The notes beneath the pieces were generated by a model, which saw only the letters and a program-made list of their open reading frames with translations, did not search any database and was not told the origin of the DNA. A DNA stretch of 64,000 nucleotides from CBDBJK01 sp965206395 (GTDB lineage: Bacteria; Chloroflexota; Dehalococcoidia; Lucifugimonadales; CATOSD01). This document shows, one piece after another, positions 9,129-17,357 of the stretch; position 1 is the stretch's first letter; the number at the start of each line of letters is the position of its first letter. A program made the position numbers and the translations under genes. The stretch is taken from positions 124,001 through 188,000 of the forward strand of contig CBDBJK010000034.1 of NCBI GenBank assembly GCA_965206395.1. Direction: 5' to 3'.

Positions 9129-9380
9129 TAAGTATCTCCTTCGTACCTGAAAGTGAGCCTATTATTCCACAATCGCACTAAACCTGCCAGTCTCGCGGAA
9201 TCTTAGATGTAGATTGCCTGTCGAAATACTGATGGGTGAAAATATTGTTTTGGAGAAATCCTGGGTATGTATTCTTCAATGGGAGGCGGGGAAACAAGCT
9301 GCTATTGAACTCATCCCCGCCTGTTGTTACACTCCCATCCAATGAATAGACCGTCTGAGAGTTTTTGGGGAGTATGACTT

Positions 9381-10337
9381 ATGGCACAACAGCGAATCGG
9401 AGCAGCAGCGATGGGCGGCGACAGCAACGCCATCGTTTCGCGTATCGAGGAAATGGAGCGACTTGGCATTTCAGCAGCGTGGCTTACGACAGGTGGCGCA
9501 GGGCCGGATGGCATCACATTGTTCGCCGCAGCCGCAGCCTGTACGGAAAGCATTTTGTTTGGAACGTGTATCACGCCCACCTACCCTCGGCATCCCATCA
9601 CGACAGTCCAGCAGGCAGAGGTAGTCGCCCAGCTTGCCCCCGGACGCTTTCGGCTTGGCCTGGGGCCTAGCCACAAAGTCAGCATCGAATCCACATATGG
9701 GATTGAGTTCAAAGCGCCTTTGACCAACCTGAAAGAGTACATAGAGGTCGTCAAGTCCTTATTGTGGAAGGGAGAGGTTGACTTCGATGGAACGCAGTAT
9801 AGCGCGCACATGAGGCTTCCGGGCAAGCCTATACCTGATGTGCCGGTAATGGCGTCTGCGCTCCGCCGGAGGTCTTTCGAGGTATGCGGTGAGGTAGCTG
9901 ACGGCGCGATTAGCTGGGTCTGCCCTGGCACTTACCTGCGCGACGTAGCCCTTCCAGCGATGCAGGAGGGCGCGAAAAACGCAGGAAGAGACACGCCTCC
10001 TTTGATAGCTCACGCACCTGTAAGCGTCCACGATCGACCGGATGAGGCCCGTGCTGCTGCAAAAGAGCAGCTTGCTATGTACCCCAGGTCTCCCTTCTAC
10101 CAGCAGATGTTTGTGGCTTCAGGGCATCCTGAGGCTACGAATGGCGAATGGAGCGATGGCATGGTGGACGATGTGGTTTTCATAGGAGACGAAGAGCAGG
10201 TCGCTAACCGTTTGAGGGAGCTTCTTTCCTGGGGCGCAACCGAAATCATCGCCCATCCAGTTCTGGCGGGACAGGACCGCGAAGCCTCCCTGCGCCGAAC
10301 ATTGGAGTTGGTTGCGGCGGTTGACCGAACCCTGTAA
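9381..10337 (+). CDS. LLM class flavin-dependent oxidoreductase (F420-type-like)
   Basis: 318 residues, shorter than its two neighbours and closer to the F420-dependent group: N-terminal strand, ERLGISAAWLTTGG, ILFGTCITPTYPRHPIT, APGRFRLGLGPSHK and PVMASALRRRSFEVCGEVADGAISWV. Ribosome site GGGGAG eight bases before the ATG. It is divergent from the gene at 8088-9128 and is followed 89 bp later by the AhpD-like gene. The cofactor, FMN or F420, cannot be decided from sequence. Confidence 0.85.
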   Translation: MAQQRIGAAAMGGDSNAIVSRIEEMERLGISAAWLTTGGAGPDGITLFAAAAACTESILFGTCITPTYPRHPITTVQQAEVVAQLAPGRFRLGLGPSHKVSIESTYGIEFKAPLTNLKEYIEVVKSLLWKGEVDFDGTQYSAHMRLPGKPIPDVPVMASALRRRSFEVCGEVADGAISWVCPGTYLRDVALPAMQEGAKNAGRDTPPLIAHAPVSVHDRPDEARAAAKEQLAMYPRSPFYQQMFVASGHPEATNGEWSDGMVDDVVFIGDEEQVANRLRELLSWGATEIIAHPVLAGQDREASLRRTLELVAAVDRTL

Positions 10338-10426
10338 GTTATAGAAACTGCTTTGACAATCTCAATATAGTCAGGACTTCACTCGAGGGACATCGAACCT
10401 GGGTAATCAGATACCGGGGGGATGCT

Positions 10427-11032
10427 ATGGCATGGATACAGGTTATTCACGAAGATGGGGCTACGGGCGAGTTGGGCGAGTATTACGACAATAAGAAAGG
10501 GAAACGAGTTTCCAACATTCAGAAAATAATGAGCCTGAACCCTGGAGCTATGGTTGCAATCGAGGCATTTCAGTCAACATGGCAAGAGCACGGCGCCCTC
10601 ACAGTCCTGCATCGCGAGATGGTCGCGGTTGTGACCTCTGCTCTGAACCGCTGCCAGTATTGAACCAGCGCGCACGGGGAGGTTCTCCGTAGGAACGTAG
10701 AAACCGACGACCAGACCGAATTTGCAGGTCAGATAGCTGAAGACTGGCGCAAACTCGACCTGGAAAAGAAAGTTCAGGCGATGCTGGAATACGTTGAGAA
10801 GATCACATTGAGCGCCAGCACGATAATTTTCGAGGATGTCGATCACCTGCGACAGGTCGGCTGGAGCGACCGTGAAATCCTGGACATCGCCCTGGTATCC
10901 TCGTATTACAATTTCAGGTGTCGGATGGCCGATTCTTTGGGTGTGGAAATCGACGCGGCAAACGTCAACCAGGAGTTGCTAAACGAGTTGCACCGTAGAA
11001 ATGTAACGCCAGACCATGCCAAGAGTGTTTGA
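10427..11032 (+). CDS. AhpD-like peroxidase-related protein, candidate selenoprotein (UGA at codon 79)
   Basis: The frame from ATG 10427 (ribosome site GGGGGGA) reads 78 residues to a TGA at 10661-10663, then continues in the same frame for 122 more codons to the TGA at 11030-11032. The full 201 residues match the length and layout of carboxymuconolactone decarboxylase/AhpD-type peroxidase-related proteins on both sides of the TGA. Around it the sequence reads NRCQY-U-TSAHGE: family members have Cys at the UGA position. E64, C76, U79 and H83 have the same spacing as E118, C130, C133 and H137 of Mycobacterium AhpD. A SECIS-like hairpin starts 11 bases after the TGA. AhpD-like selenoproteins with CxxU are known from marine metagenomes. 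The alternative is a nonsense mutation or base-call error. Confidence 0.78.
10674..10690 (+). promoter_or_regulatory. SECIS-like hairpin downstream of the in-frame UGA
   Basis: ACGGGGA (10674-10680) pairs with TCTCCGT (10684-10690) over 7 bp, including one G-U pair, with apical loop GGT. The first loop base lies 17 nt after the UGA. Bacterial SECIS elements sit directly 3' of the codon, with the apical loop roughly 16-37 nt away and a G at the start of the loop; the E. coli fdhF element also has GGU there. Everything visible fits, but function is inferred. Confidence 0.65.
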
Positions 11033-11109
11033 CATTCCAGGGCATTGGTGCGCTCTCATTCTGAGGGCGCGATTCGCAGTTCAATCTCATATTTCAAGAA
11101 GGAAGCGCT

Positions 11110-12009
11110 ATGAAACTTGTGTTATTCGATGACCATAAACTGGGCGTAGTGAAAGGGGACAGGGTGGTGGACGTGTCTGCCGCCGTGCAGGATATTCCCC
11201 ATATCACGCTACAACATCTCATGAACGGCCTGATCGAACGCTTCGACCAGTACAAGGGCCGCCTGGAGGAGTTGGCGTCAAGCTCTGAAGGAGTCCCCAT
11301 CAGCCAGGTTAAGCTGCGTCCGCCACTGCCCAAGCCCGGCACGTTGCTCTGCATGGCCGTTAACTACATGGAGGACGGAACCCGCGACGAACCAGCGCCC
11401 ATCAACGCCTTCTTGAAATCTCCGAGGGCAGTTATCGGCGATGGCGATACCGTAATTCTCGCTGACGAGCAGGCGAATGTATTCGAGCATGAGGCGGAGC
11501 TTGCGCTGGTCATAGGCAAGAGGGCATCCAAGGTGAACGCAGATGAGTGGCGAGACTACGTATTCGGCTACCTCAACTTCATAGACGTTTCGTCACGAGG
11601 ATTGGGCGCTCCTCCTATGGACAGCTTCTTTCCCTCCAAGTCTCCGCTGACCTCGGCACCGCTAGGCCCCTACCTGGTGACTGCCGACGAGATACCCGAC
11701 CCGCTAAATTTGTCAATTAAATTGTGGGTCAGCGGTGACCTGCGTCAGGATTTTCACACGAGCGACATGGCGCATAAATTTCCGCGCATGTTGGAGTGGA
11801 CTTCATCTATTTCCACGTTGGAGCCGGGGGACGTGCTAGCCACCGGAACTAACCACCGTGGCCTTGGGCCGCTTCAGGACGGTGATACTGTTGAGATGGA
11901 GATAGACGGTCTCGGCAGGCTTAACCTCAAGGTCAAGGATGACCAGAAGCGGGAGTGGGTGCGGGAGACGCGATTGCAGAAAGAGGCACGGGAGGCCGCC
12001 GCTTCTTGA
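11110..12009 (+). CDS. Fumarylacetoacetate hydrolase family protein (paralogue 1)
   Basis: 299 residues, the usual length of FAH-superfamily hydrolases/decarboxylases with a small N-terminal domain (1-75) and a catalytic domain. The metal ligands are visible in FEHEAELALVIGK, and the family Asp in FGYLNFIDVSSRGL. The closing motif LEPGDVLATGTNHRGLG is typical. It would cleave or decarboxylate a 2-oxo or acylpyruvate-type intermediate, often the last step of aromatic ring catabolism. Ribosome site AAGGAAG. The gene at 12254 is a clear paralogue over the whole length. Confidence 0.88.
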   Translation: MKLVLFDDHKLGVVKGDRVVDVSAAVQDIPHITLQHLMNGLIERFDQYKGRLEELASSSEGVPISQVKLRPPLPKPGTLLCMAVNYMEDGTRDEPAPINAFLKSPRAVIGDGDTVILADEQANVFEHEAELALVIGKRASKVNADEWRDYVFGYLNFIDVSSRGLGAPPMDSFFPSKSPLTSAPLGPYLVTADEIPDPLNLSIKLWVSGDLRQDFHTSDMAHKFPRMLEWTSSISTLEPGDVLATGTNHRGLGPLQDGDTVEMEIDGLGRLNLKVKDDQKREWVRETRLQKEAREAAAS

Positions 12010-12060
12010 TCGACCATTGCCTTGATTTCTAATATCCCAAGCGAGTGACTGGCTCAGGTC

Positions 12061-12144
12061 TCACCCTCACCTAAATCCTCTCCCGTCAAGGGAGAGGAAG
12101 CTAACCCCTTCTCTCTCTACGGGAGAAGGTTGGGATGAGGGTGA
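12061..12144. repeat. REP-like palindromic repeat
   Basis: The outer inverted pair TCACCCTCA (12061-12069) and TGAGGGTGA (12136-12144) encloses two hairpins: CCTCTCCC/GGGAGAGG (12077-12097) and CCTTCTC/GAGAAGG (12107-12129). The same two hairpins occur, in swapped order, at 52149-52244. This is an intergenic palindromic repeat between the two FAH genes and may also act as a terminator. Confidence 0.75.
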
Positions 12145-12253
12145 AGCGTTCGGTAACCAGTCTACATTAGACATTTATGCAAGGCTTTGTAAGAAAACGC
12201 CTTTCCCAGAATATGCAACTCGTAGACACATATAGCCACATAAGGAGAGACAC

Positions 12254-13156
12254 ATGAAGCTGGTGTTCTTCAACGATTTTACACTGGGAATGCTAAAGGA
12301 CGGCAACGTTATTGACGTGTCTGATGCCGTAAAAGATGTGCCGCACATGACTCCGCAGGAGTTGATTAGCGGCGTCATAGCCGACTTCGCAAAGCTGCGT
12401 GGCCCGATAGAGGAGCTAGCGAACAAGTCCACTGGCGTGCCTGCCAGACAGGTGCGGATACGCGCTCCCCTGCCGAGGCCAACACATCTGACCGCTATGG
12501 CTGTGAACTACATGGAGTTCGGCGCTAGAAGCGAGCCTGCTCCCATAAACGCATTCTTGAAGGCTTCGTCATCAATCATAGGTAACGGCGACACCATCGT
12601 TCTGCCAGAGGCGAAGGCTAACATATTCCACCACGAAGCCGAGCTTGGCATCGTCATAGGAAAGGAGGCGTTTAGAGTAAAGGCCGCCGATGCCTACGAC
12701 TACATCTTCGGCTACGTCAATTTCATCGACGCATCTGCGCGAGGACTGAACGAGAGAGGCAGTTTCTACTGGGGCAAGTCATGGGACACATTCGGCCCGA
12801 TGGGGCCATGCATAGTGACCGCCGACGAGATTAAAGACCCGCAGAACATACAGATCAGGCTGTCGGTAAACGGCCAACTCAGGCAAGACTTTCCGACGAG
12901 CGACATGGCCCACAACATCGCCAGATGCGTGGAGTGGTGCTCTGCTGTCGTTCCCCTGGAGCCAGGAGACATCATTGCCACCGGCACTAACCACCAGGGC
13001 CTTGGCGCGATGCAAGACGGAGACGTTATCGAAATGGAGATAGAGGGCCTTGAGAAGCTGACCGTTTACGTAAAAGACGACCTCAAACGCGAATGGCCCA
13101 AGGGCATAGATCAGGCTACGGCCGACCGCGTTGCAGGCCGAACTACCTCGGGCTGA
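12254..13156 (+). CDS. Fumarylacetoacetate hydrolase family protein (paralogue 2)
   Basis: 300 residues, co-linear with the FAH gene at 11110. The catalytic domain has HHEAELGIVIGKEA, FGYVNFIDASARGL, GKSWDTFGPMGP and LEPGDIIATGTNHQGLG. Paralogue 2 keeps the canonical G-K-S-x-D-T-F loop, whereas paralogue 1 has S-K-S-P-L-T-S there, so the two may have different substrates. AAGGAGAG lies before the ATG. The arrangement as neighbouring, diverged copies separated by a REP-like repeat suggests duplication followed by specialisation. Confidence 0.88.
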   Translation: MKLVFFNDFTLGMLKDGNVIDVSDAVKDVPHMTPQELISGVIADFAKLRGPIEELANKSTGVPARQVRIRAPLPRPTHLTAMAVNYMEFGARSEPAPINAFLKASSSIIGNGDTIVLPEAKANIFHHEAELGIVIGKEAFRVKAADAYDYIFGYVNFIDASARGLNERGSFYWGKSWDTFGPMGPCIVTADEIKDPQNIQIRLSVNGQLRQDFPTSDMAHNIARCVEWCSAVVPLEPGDIIATGTNHQGLGAMQDGDVIEMEIEGLEKLTVYVKDDLKREWPKGIDQATADRVAGRTTSG

Positions 13157-13239
13157 TCTGGCAATATCGGACGCACATACCAGCACATGATGTGTATGCT
13201 AAATCATCAGAGTAGCCTGAAAGAACCTGAAAGTAAATG

Positions 13240-13268
13240 TTGACAAATAATTTTACTTAGTGCATATT
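13240..13268 (+). promoter_or_regulatory. Sigma-70-type promoter for the iron ABC operon
   Basis: A perfect -35 TTGACA (13240-13245), a 17-bp spacer, and CATATT (13263-13268; 4 of 6 matches) with TG directly upstream as in extended -10 promoters. It lies 54 bp before the start of the substrate-binding lipoprotein in an AT-rich stretch. No clear Fur box is seen. Confidence 0.55.
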
Positions 13269-13321
13269 AACTTTGCTTATGAGTACGCGCGATTTCAGGT
13301 ATTTCTGAGGGATTAGACTAC

Positions 13322-14368
13322 ATGGTGATTGAGATAGCCAGGCTCTCAATGTTCAGGATGCCCGCGGCGCTGATGCTTGTTGTGTTGGTAGCGTCAATCC
13401 TCGTCGCCTGTACGAACGTTGCTGGAGAGGATGAGGAATCCTCCGGCAGCCTTGTGGTGTACTCGGGTCGCAGTGAAACCTTGGTCGGACCCATCATAGA
13501 ACAGTTTGAAGAAGTCACAGGTATCGATGTCTCCGTGAAATATGGTGGGACTTCAGCCATAGCGGCCACGCTGCTAGAAGAGGGCGGCAATACCCCCGCA
13601 GATGTTTTTTTCGCTCAAGACCCCGGAGGCCTGGGCGCTGTTAAGCAGATGCTAGGCGAGCTTCCTGACGACCTGCTTGAAATCGTTCCATCATGGGCGC
13701 GCTCTACCGAGGGCAAGTGGGTAGGCATTTCCGGGCGCGCAAGAGTCATCGCTTTCAACACCGATAACCTTTCTCAGGACGACTTTCCCAGTTCTATTTC
13801 GGGCTTTACCGACTCTAGGTGGAAGGGTCGAATAGGATGGGCACCAGGCAACGCATCCTTTCAGACTATGGTCACCGCCATGCGCGTGTTATGGGGCGAA
13901 GACAAGACGATGGAGTGGCTTCAGGGCATTCAGGCCAACGAGCCAAAAGCCTATCCCAAGAATACGCCTGCCGTTGCCGCCACCGCCGCCGGGGAAATAG
14001 ACGTGGCATTCGTCAATCACTACTACCTGTATCGTTTCATTCAGGAAGATGGTGAGGACTTCGCCGCCCGAAACTTTAATCTCACCGAGGGCGGCCCCGG
14101 AAGCCTGATTATGGTCGCGGGAGCAGGAATTTTGGAAACGTCCGAGAACAAGGACAACGCCGAAAAATTCCTGAGATTCATGCTATCGACTGTTGCGCAG
14201 CAGTATTTCACTGGTCAGACCTATGAGTATCCGTTGGTTGATGGAGTTAACACCAATAGGCTCCTAACCCCTTTGGACGAAATAAACAACCCTCAGATAG
14301 ACATGGCGTCCCTTGGAGACATACAGGGGACTCAATCGCTCCTGAGGGAGTTAGGTATCTTACAGTAA
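13322..14368 (+). CDS. Iron(III)-type ABC transporter substrate-binding lipoprotein
   Basis: 348 residues. A signal peptide with hydrophobic core (LMLVVLVASILVA) ends in a lipobox with Cys30, so the protein is membrane-anchored outside the cytoplasm. The mature part starts GSLVVYSGRSETLVGPIIEQFEE, the hallmark of FutA/FbpA-type family 1 binding proteins, followed by KYGGTSAIAATLLEEG and the ADVFFAQDPGGLG segment. With the permease and ATPase directly downstream it forms a complete importer. Iron(III) is the usual substrate of this subgroup; another metal or organic anion cannot be excluded. Confidence 0.88.
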   Translation: MVIEIARLSMFRMPAALMLVVLVASILVACTNVAGEDEESSGSLVVYSGRSETLVGPIIEQFEEVTGIDVSVKYGGTSAIAATLLEEGGNTPADVFFAQDPGGLGAVKQMLGELPDDLLEIVPSWARSTEGKWVGISGRARVIAFNTDNLSQDDFPSSISGFTDSRWKGRIGWAPGNASFQTMVTAMRVLWGEDKTMEWLQGIQANEPKAYPKNTPAVAATAAGEIDVAFVNHYYLYRFIQEDGEDFAARNFNLTEGGPGSLIMVAGAGILETSENKDNAEKFLRFMLSTVAQQYFTGQTYEYPLVDGVNTNRLLTPLDEINNPQIDMASLGDIQGTQSLLRELGILQ

Positions 14369-14388
14369 ACCACATGGCGAGATAGCAG

Positions 14389-16032
14389 ATGGCGGCTATA
14401 GACAACTCTCTGGCGACAGGTACGGCAAGACTGTCGGCGCTGACCAGAAGACGCTACATGCGTCTGAAGCTGCCGCCAGCGGTCGTGCTCGTTCCCGCGA
14501 TTCTTGTCGGTTTGGCGATGCTCTTGCCACTGACCTACCTCGTGATACGCAGCATAGGGGCGAGCGACGAGGCGTGGCGGCTCCTTTTCCGCGTTCAGAC
14601 GGTATACACGCTGGGACGCACAGTGACGCTTATCGCAACGGTGTCTGTGGCCTCTGTGTTAATCGCGGTGCCAATAGCATGGTTGACCGTGAGGACCGAC
14701 CTGCCGTTTCGCAGAGTGTGGACGGTGCTTACGGTCTTGCCGCTGGTGATCCCTAGCTTTGTCGGCGCGTTTCTCATGGTTTCCGCATTGGGGCCTAAAG
14801 GTCTGCTTCAGCAATTCCTGTCTGGCCCGTTCGGGATAGACCGTCTCCCCGAAATATACGGTCTGCCTGGTGCGACTCTGACGCTGGCGTTGTTGAGCTA
14901 TCCTTACGTACTTCTCACCGTCAGGAGTGCGCTGGTCAATCTAGACCCAGCGATGGAAGAGTCGGCAAGAGGTCTTGGGCACGGCCCATTGCGGATATTC
15001 TGGAAGGTTACACTGCCGCAGTTGCGACCGTCGATTGCCGCTGGAAGCCTGCTCGTCGGACTATACACGTTGAGCGATTTCGGGGCCGTCTCACTGATGC
15101 GCTTCCCCACGTTTACCTCGGTCATCTATCAGCAATTACAATATGCTGACCGTTCTATCGCCGCCGTTCTCTCGCTCGTTCTGGTGGGAATGGCGGTTGT
15201 GATACTGGTTTCAGAGAATGTAAGTCGCGGGCGACTGCGCTACTATCAGGCGAACACGAGCGCCCCTCGTGTCCCGCGCGTGTTTCGACTGGGGCGATGG
15301 AAAGGGCCATCCCTCGCATTCTGCGGCGGGATAGTGATATTCGCGCTCGTAATCCCGATGGCTGTTCTTGGGTTCTGGCTGATTCGCGGCGTCTCTTCCG
15401 GCGAACCTTTGCTGCTTCTGTGGGAGGCCACTCGAAATTCCCTATTGGTGTCGGGGCTTGCGGCTATCGCGGCTGTGGTGCTGTCTGTGCCTGTCGCCGC
15501 TATGGTAGTGCGGCACCCGAGCGTGCTCAGTCGAATCCTGGAACCAGTTAGCTTTACAGGATATGCTTTGCCCGGCGTGGTCATTGCGCTGACACTGGTG
15601 TTTTTCGGCGCTAACTACGCGCGCCCGGTCTACCAGACGGCATGGCTGCTGATTTTCGCTTACGTCGTGCTATTCTTCCCAGTGGCGCTTGGGGCAGTAC
15701 GCTCATCGTTGCAGCAAATCAGTCCAAAGCTTGAGGACGCCGCGCGTGGTCTTGGTCGTAGACCGCATCAGGTCATGCTCACCGTCACTTTGCCACTGAT
15801 GCGCTCTGGCGTAATCATGGGAGCAGCACTGGTGTTCCTGATTACGATGAAGGAATTGCCCGCAACACTGATTTTAGGCCCGTTGGGATTCAAAACCCTC
15901 GCTACGTCGATATGGTCGGCATCATCAGAGGCATTTTTTGCGCGGGCGGCGGCTCCCGCTCTCATGCTAATTCTGATTTCGTCCGTTCCGATGGCCTTCT
16001 TGCTCATCCGCGAGAGGAGGGCCAGGGCATGA
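14389..16032 (+). CDS. Iron(III)-type ABC transporter permease (double-domain)
   Basis: 547 residues with about twelve hydrophobic segments arranged as two fused binding-protein-dependent permease domains, as in FbpB/SfuB. EAA-type loops that contact the ATPase are visible twice: EESARGLGHGPLRIFWKVTLPQ near the middle and EDAARGLGRRPHQVMLTVTLP near the C-terminus. It starts 21 bp after the binding protein, with a weak ribosome site, and its stop overlaps the ATPase start (ATGA at 16029-16032), so the subunits are probably translationally coupled. Confidence 0.9.
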   Translation: MAAIDNSLATGTARLSALTRRRYMRLKLPPAVVLVPAILVGLAMLLPLTYLVIRSIGASDEAWRLLFRVQTVYTLGRTVTLIATVSVASVLIAVPIAWLTVRTDLPFRRVWTVLTVLPLVIPSFVGAFLMVSALGPKGLLQQFLSGPFGIDRLPEIYGLPGATLTLALLSYPYVLLTVRSALVNLDPAMEESARGLGHGPLRIFWKVTLPQLRPSIAAGSLLVGLYTLSDFGAVSLMRFPTFTSVIYQQLQYADRSIAAVLSLVLVGMAVVILVSENVSRGRLRYYQANTSAPRVPRVFRLGRWKGPSLAFCGGIVIFALVIPMAVLGFWLIRGVSSGEPLLLLWEATRNSLLVSGLAAIAAVVLSVPVAAMVVRHPSVLSRILEPVSFTGYALPGVVIALTLVFFGANYARPVYQTAWLLIFAYVVLFFPVALGAVRSSLQQISPKLEDAARGLGRRPHQVMLTVTLPLMRSGVIMGAALVFLITMKELPATLILGPLGFKTLATSIWSASSEAFFARAAAPALMLILISSVPMAFLLIRERRARA

Positions 16033-17081
16033 ATGGGCCGCTACTGCAATGTGTGGATGTAACGAAGCGTTACGGCGACATGCTGGCGGTGGATAACGTC
16101 AGTTTGGAGCTAGAGCCTGGCGAGATACTATCCATTCTTGGCCCCAGCGGATGTGGCAAGACAACCCTGCTCCGCCTCATCGCAGGCTTCGAGAATCTAG
16201 ACTCCGGCGAAATCAGCATCCAGGGCAAACGCATGTCCGGCCTGTCGAACCACGTATCGCCTGACCGTAGAAACGTTGGGATGGTGTTTCAGGAATACGC
16301 GCTGTTCCCTCACATGACCGTCGCTCAGAACGTGTCCTTCGGGCTTCAACGAGTGCCTCGCAATGAGCGTCGCCAACGACTCGCCGAGGTGTTTGAACTG
16401 GTCAGACTGACCGGGCTTGACAGCCGGTACCCGCACGAGCTTTCAGGAGGACAGCAGCAACGGGTCGCCCTCGCCCGAACCCTTGCGACTCGCCCGGTCG
16501 CCATGCTTCTGGACGAGCCTTTCAGCAACCTCGACACTCGCATGGGCACAGAAATGCGCAAGGAAGTCGAGGCCATTCTGCGGGGCAATAACATCGCGAC
16601 GGTGTTCGTCACACACAACCGAGAAGAGGCCTTTGCTATGTCCGACCGCATCGCTGTTATGAACGAGGGTCGCATAGACCAGATAGACAGCCCGAACGCG
16701 ATCTACCAGTCGCCGAAAACTGCTTTTGTGGCTCAGATGACTGGAACCTGCGACTTTCTCAGATGTAGGTTCCGCGATGGTGTGGCGGTAACGGAAATCG
16801 GCAAATTGAAATGTGTGAGCAACAACGGCACCCTGGATGACGACTGCGAGATGGATTTGCTTGTACATCCCGATGACTTCCGGGTTGTGCCAGACCCCAA
16901 TGGTTCGTCAGAAGTCCTTTCTCGTGAGTTTCGCGGCGATGAGACAATGCTGGTCGTGCGCACGCCATCGGGGGACACTCTGAGATGCCGTCAGCGCTCT
17001 TACTCTCCAGTGACGCCTGGGACAAAAGTTTCATTGATTCCCATTCAAGAAGCACCGTTTCTGGTGTTTAGGCGACCATAG
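16029..17081 (+). CDS. ABC transporter ATP-binding protein (FbpC-like)
   Basis: 350 residues. Walker A GPSGCGKT at 38-45, Q-loop in MVFQEYALFPHM, signature LSGGQQQR at 138-145, Walker B with LLDEP at 160-164, and the switch His in VFVTHNREEA. The C-terminal ~110 residues form a TOBE-like regulatory domain. The ATG at 16029 overlaps the permease stop; a longer upstream frame exists but would run inside the permease coding region. It energises the importer encoded by the two preceding genes. Confidence 0.92.
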   Translation: MNGPLLQCVDVTKRYGDMLAVDNVSLELEPGEILSILGPSGCGKTTLLRLIAGFENLDSGEISIQGKRMSGLSNHVSPDRRNVGMVFQEYALFPHMTVAQNVSFGLQRVPRNERRQRLAEVFELVRLTGLDSRYPHELSGGQQQRVALARTLATRPVAMLLDEPFSNLDTRMGTEMRKEVEAILRGNNIATVFVTHNREEAFAMSDRIAVMNEGRIDQIDSPNAIYQSPKTAFVAQMTGTCDFLRCRFRDGVAVTEIGKLKCVSNNGTLDDDCEMDLLVHPDDFRVVPDPNGSSEVLSREFRGDETMLVVRTPSGDTLRCRQRSYSPVTPGTKVSLIPIQEAPFLVFRRP

Positions 17082-17201
17082 CCTGCCAGCTAAAAGCCTC
17101 TGCCCCTTCTCAGGCTCTCCCCTCCTTCTGCGGAAGGACGACGAGGGAGAGAATATCTGCGACGACAGTAAACCTTATTCCTAATCTGGAACATCATATG
17201 A

Positions 17202-17296
17202 CAGGGGAACGCAAAAAGGTTACACTAAAAACGAACGGCCTGTCGTCCACCTGGTACGACAGACCCCTCGCAGGAACGACTCTATTCGTTCCCCTG
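17202..17296 (+). promoter_or_regulatory. Structured leader with mutually exclusive stems before tkt
   Basis: CAGGGGAACG (17202-17211) is perfectly complementary to CGTTCCCCTG (17287-17296). Inside lies a 7-bp hairpin CTGTCGT/ACGACAG (17240-17262). GGAACG at 17273-17278 can pair with the same 3' strand (17287-17292) in a short alternative hairpin. Two competing pairings of one strand, ending 61 bp before the tkt start, resemble an attenuator or cis-regulatory RNA. It matches no riboswitch class I recognise. Confidence 0.4.
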
Positions 17297-17357
17297 ATTT
17301 GGCGGCATAACGAGAAACAGCTTCGCACACCGTAAAAACGCATCAGGAGAACGAAAC

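Noticed and set aside
10661..10663. Reading the TGA as an ordinary stop, giving two separate small genes (78 aa and a later-starting 83 aa).
   Set aside because: The same frame continues with family sequence directly after the TGA, neither part is a full domain, and the TGA sits at a conserved catalytic Cys. A single UGA-decoded gene explains it better.
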